From Pseudomonadota bacterium (GTDB lineage Bacteria > Pseudomonadota > Alphaproteobacteria > UBA1280 > UBA12223): a DNA stretch of 19,075 nucleotides. Shown here piece by piece: positions 16,786 through 19,075 of this stretch (the first letter of the stretch is position 1; the number at the start of each line of letters is the position of its first letter). Both the position numbers and the translations under genes were made by a program. The DNA is taken from contig PTJW01000007.1 in assembly GCA_002937495.1 (NCBI GenBank), positions 1-19,075 of the forward strand, written 5' to 3'. The notes under the pieces were generated by a model, which saw only the letters and a program-made list of their open reading frames with translations, had not been told where the DNA came from and did not search any database.

Positions 16786-17484
16786 TTATTTACCTTGGAT
16801 AAAGTCTTTATAACTATTAATTGCCTTTTGGTAATCTTTAATTTCAACATTAATATAAATATTTACTATATCCCTTTCACCTAAATTAGCTGATGCAGAC
16901 AATGACTCTAAATTAGCTTTTTCTTTACGAATAATATTTGTAATATCGCTTGATCTTAAAGATGCTCGTTTTAAGTTTTTAGTATCTAAACCAGGGTTAT
17001 CAAAGGTTTTGTCAACTTCAACATTAACCTCTGTTCTTAACTCAGCACCTTCTGAAACATTATTTATAATTCTTACTAAGTCAAACATAAATGAATAAAC
17101 CATTGGGTTTACTGTAATTTCTCGACCATCAAAAAACTCATTTGTAGCAACTGAAATTTTTAATCGACCAGCTCTAACTGAAACATCATACTCTTCAGCA
17201 GGAAAATAGCTAGATACAACACCTGAAACTTTCATAGCAATACCTGCATAAAACTCTTCAACAGTAATGTTAATTTGCTCTTCGTTTTCTTCAAGCTCGC
17301 CTGATGTAAAACCAAAAGCAGTCTTTAAACTATTACTTGCCTTTTCATAATTTGTTTCGCTAGATTCTGAAATAGCATTAAGCAGAATAAAAAAAGCAAG
17401 GATGATCAGGTATAAACCGATCATCAAAACTACTGTACCGCCACCGCCTCCAGCTAATTTTTTTCTTGCTTTCAAATCATTCAT
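16786..17484 (-). CDS. MotB-like membrane protein without the channel aspartate
   Basis: This 232-residue protein has a single N-terminal helix (about 17-38, TVVLMIGLYLIILAFFILLN) preceded by a run of five glycines, then a periplasmic alpha/beta domain. The layout and the helix followed by SESSETNYEKASNSLKTAF recall MotB-like proteins of alphaproteobacteria. There is no aspartate in the helix, so it cannot carry protons as MotB does. The C-terminal part (ITVNPMVYSFMFDLVRIINN, then RASLRSSDITNIIRKEKANL, then VNIYINVEI) follows the OmpA-like pattern only loosely. It starts 2 nt after the cheA stop, so it is certainly co-expressed with chemotaxis signalling. Possible roles are an accessory stator subunit or a motor-associated scaffold; neither is shown. 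The equal length to the other MotB-like protein appears to be coincidence. Confidence 0.75.
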   Translation of the reverse strand: MNDLKARKKLAGGGGGTVVLMIGLYLIILAFFILLNAISESSETNYEKASNSLKTAFGFTSGELEENEEQINITVEEFYAGIAMKVSGVVSSYFPAEEYDVSVRAGRLKISVATNEFFDGREITVNPMVYSFMFDLVRIINNVSEGAELRTEVNVEVDKTFDNPGLDTKNLKRASLRSSDITNIIRKEKANLESLSASANLGERDIVNIYINVEIKDYQKAINSYKDFIQGK

Positions 17485-17486
17485 TA

Positions 17487-19075
17487 TTAAATATTTAAGC
17501 TACCTTTTCTGTGAATATCTCTCATTAAGTAAGGAATATCTAAAATCATGTGTACACTACCATCACCAGTAATTGTAGCACCTGAAATTGCAGGGTTATA
17601 ATCAAACATTTCAGTAATAGATTTAACAACAGCCTCTTCTTGACCAATTAAACCATCAATTACAACACCAACAACCATATTAGCATCTCTTACAATGATA
17701 ATATAACCTTCTGACTGGCTATTTCTACCTTCTGCAACTGATTTAGCTAATGCTGAACCTTGTGCAACACCATGAGCAGCAATAATTTCTTCTAAATCGC
17801 CAGTTTTAATGTCAACGCCTGCATTTTTAGTTAATTTATTTAGGTAGAATAATGGAATTACCTCACCTCTAAGTTCAATAACATCAGAACCGTTAACATC
17901 ATGCACCATTTCGCCTTCATAGTTAATAACTTCTGAAATTGCACCAATTGGAATTGCAAAACCTTCACAGCCTGCTCTAACTATAAGAGCCTGTACAATA
18001 GCTAGTGTTAATGGAACATAAATTGAAATTGTAGTACCTTTACCAAGCTCAGATTCAATATCAATAGAGCCTTTAATTGCTGTAATTTTTGAGTTTACAA
18101 CATCCATACCAACTCCACGACCTGATACATCACTAATTACTTCAGCTGTTGAGAAACCTGCCTCTAGAACTAATCTGTAAGCATCTTTATTTGACATATT
18201 AGCTGCCATATTTTCATCAATAAGGCCTCTTTCTACAGCTTTAGCTTTAAGCTTTTCAGCATCCATACCTTTACCATCTTCAGCTACCTGAATAACAATA
18301 TTGTTACCCTCATAGAAAGCTCTAACAATTAAAGTACCTTCTGCTTCTTTACCAACTTTAACACGATCTTCTTTTGATTCAATACCATGGTCTAAAGCGT
18401 TTCTAATTAAGTGAACCATTGGATCTGATAGCTCTTCTACAAGAGTCTTATCAACCTCTGTCATTTCACCTTCAATAATTAAGTTTACTTCTCTATCTAG
18501 TTTTGATTTAAGCTCTCTAACCTGACGAGGGATTTTATCAAATACCTTTTTAATAGGTTGCATACGAGTATGTAGAACCGATTTTTGTAAATCTTTTGTA
18601 ACTCTAGATAATAAATCTAGGTTAGACTGTACTAAACCAATATTTTCAAGCTTATTTAAAGCCTCTTGACTTTCAGGAGCTTTAAGTTGTCTAACTAGTG
18701 AGTTTCTTGCTAATACAAGCTCACCAACTAGGTTCATAACTTGGTCTAAACGACCTGTTTCAACCCTAATAGTAGTTTCAGCAGTTTCATTTTTGCGTCT
18801 AGGTGTTTTGCGCCTTTCTTCAGTACCTTGACGTCTATCACCACCTCTTCTATTTAGTTTTTCAGGTGTAGCTTCAATAGTTTCAGTTTCAGCAACTTGC
18901 TTTGAACCTTCAACTTCTACTGCTGGACCTGTTAAACGAGGATCGCTATTAATTTCATCAATTAAATCTTTGTTAATTGCAACGTCTGCAGCTGGCTCTT
19001 CTTCAACCTCTACTGCAGGACCTGTTAAACGAGGGTCGTTATTAATCTCATCGATTAAATCTTTATTAATTGCTA
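17487..19075 (-). CDS. cheA: Chemotaxis histidine kinase CheA, C-terminal part (runs off the right edge)
   Basis: CheA autophosphorylates in response to receptor arrays and passes phosphate to CheY and CheB. At least 528 residues are in the window. The frame is open through the right edge, so the Met at 18735-18737 is internal (it lies inside the dimerisation helix, TGRLDQVMNLVGELV) and not the start. In order, the visible part has a tandem-repeat linker (18909-19073), a basic linker rich in Arg, the dimerisation domain from about 18770, and the kinase domain. The kinase domain shows the N box MVHLIRNALDHGIES (18376-18419), G1 EDGKGMD (about 18261-18281) and G2 GRGVGMD (18101-18122). The CheW-like regulatory domain follows from about 18000 to 17490. 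The phosphorylated histidine domain lies off the window. The stop is 2 nt before the MotB-like gene. Confidence 0.96.
   Translation of the reverse strand, partial: AINKDLIDEINNDPRLTGPAVEVEEEPAADVAINKDLIDEINSDPRLTGPAVEVEGSKQVAETETIEATPEKLNRRGGDRRQGTEERRKTPRRKNETAETTIRVETGRLDQVMNLVGELVLARNSLVRQLKAPESQEALNKLENIGLVQSNLDLLSRVTKDLQKSVLHTRMQPIKKVFDKIPRQVRELKSKLDREVNLIIEGEMTEVDKTLVEELSDPMVHLIRNALDHGIESKEDRVKVGKEAEGTLIVRAFYEGNNIVIQVAEDGKGMDAEKLKAKAVERGLIDENMAANMSNKDAYRLVLEAGFSTAEVISDVSGRGVGMDVVNSKITAIKGSIDIESELGKGTTISIYVPLTLAIVQALIVRAGCEGFAIPIGAISEVINYEGEMVHDVNGSDVIELRGEVIPLFYLNKLTKNAGVDIKTGDLEEIIAAHGVAQGSALAKSVAEGRNSQSEGYIIIVRDANMVVGVVIDGLIGQEEAVVKSITEMFDYNPAISGATITGDGSVHMILDIPYLMRDIHRKGSLNI
18909..19073 (-). 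repeat. In-frame tandem repeat in the CheA linker (93-bp period)
   Basis: Two copies of a 24-residue unit (AINKDLIDEIN-x-DPRLTGPAVEVE) lie at 19073-19002 and 18980-18909, offset by 93 bp (31 codons). The proteins differ at one position (Asn/Ser). The DNA differs at 7 of 72 bases, 6 of them silent. The first copy begins at the window edge, so more copies may lie beyond it. The repeat falls in the acidic linker ahead of the dimerisation domain. Confidence 0.92.

Noticed and set aside
17487..18737. CheA as a complete 416-residue protein starting at the Met at 18735-18737
   Set aside because: That Met lies inside the conserved dimerisation-domain start (RLDQVMNLVGELV), and the frame continues without stop to the window edge with linker sequence, so the gene is partial and not short.

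Overview
The window is a gene-dense, visibly AT-rich piece of a bacterial chromosome. Every gene I can support is read from the minus strand. The organism is most likely a flagellated, chemotactic, Gram-negative alphaproteobacterium that can respire at low oxygen. The grounds are a cbb3 oxidase assembly set (ccoGHIS), MotB-like proteins beside cheA, an RND pump with its periplasmic adaptor, and MutS Walker motifs (GPNMAGKST, DEIGRGTATFDGLS) that I associate with alphaproteobacteria. The phylum call is inference. I cannot name a genus, and an AT-rich aquatic or host-associated lineage would fit.

Layout in the direction of transcription, from high to low coordinates: (1) The C-terminal part of cheA enters from the right edge. 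It carries a 93-bp in-frame tandem repeat at the edge and is followed 2 nt later by a MotB-like membrane protein that lacks the stator aspartate. This unit ends at a clear intrinsic terminator (about 16755-16784). (2) A strong extended -10 promoter candidate (16679-16687) precedes a second MotB-like protein, which has the aspartate. Then come a large secreted TPR protein and, after only 3 nt, ccoG-ccoH-ccoI-ccoS. (3) After 88 nt with no visible terminator comes a GNAT acetyltransferase gene and then mutS, ending at a second clear terminator (5378-5409). (4) The last unit is murJ, an RND membrane-fusion protein, an AI-2E/PerM-family permease and the N-terminal 495 residues of an RND permease, which runs off the left edge.

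How the genes fit together: CheA and the two MotB-like proteins belong to chemotaxis and motility. CcoG, CcoH, CcoI and CcoS are assembly factors that supply copper and maturation functions to cytochrome cbb3 oxidase, whose structural genes ccoNOQP are not in the window. MutS (mismatch repair) and MurJ (lipid II flippase) are housekeeping. The adaptor and RND permease form an efflux system whose outer-membrane channel is not seen.

Most of the window is ordinary core gene content. The parts worth a second look are the unusual MotB pair with the TPR protein, their physical fusion to the oxidase-assembly genes, the CheA linker repeat, and the permease placed between the two RND genes. I see no rRNA, tRNA, CRISPR array, insertion sequence or phage gene. 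No gene-free stretch is longer than 300 bases; the longest are 5243-5415 and 16639-16785.
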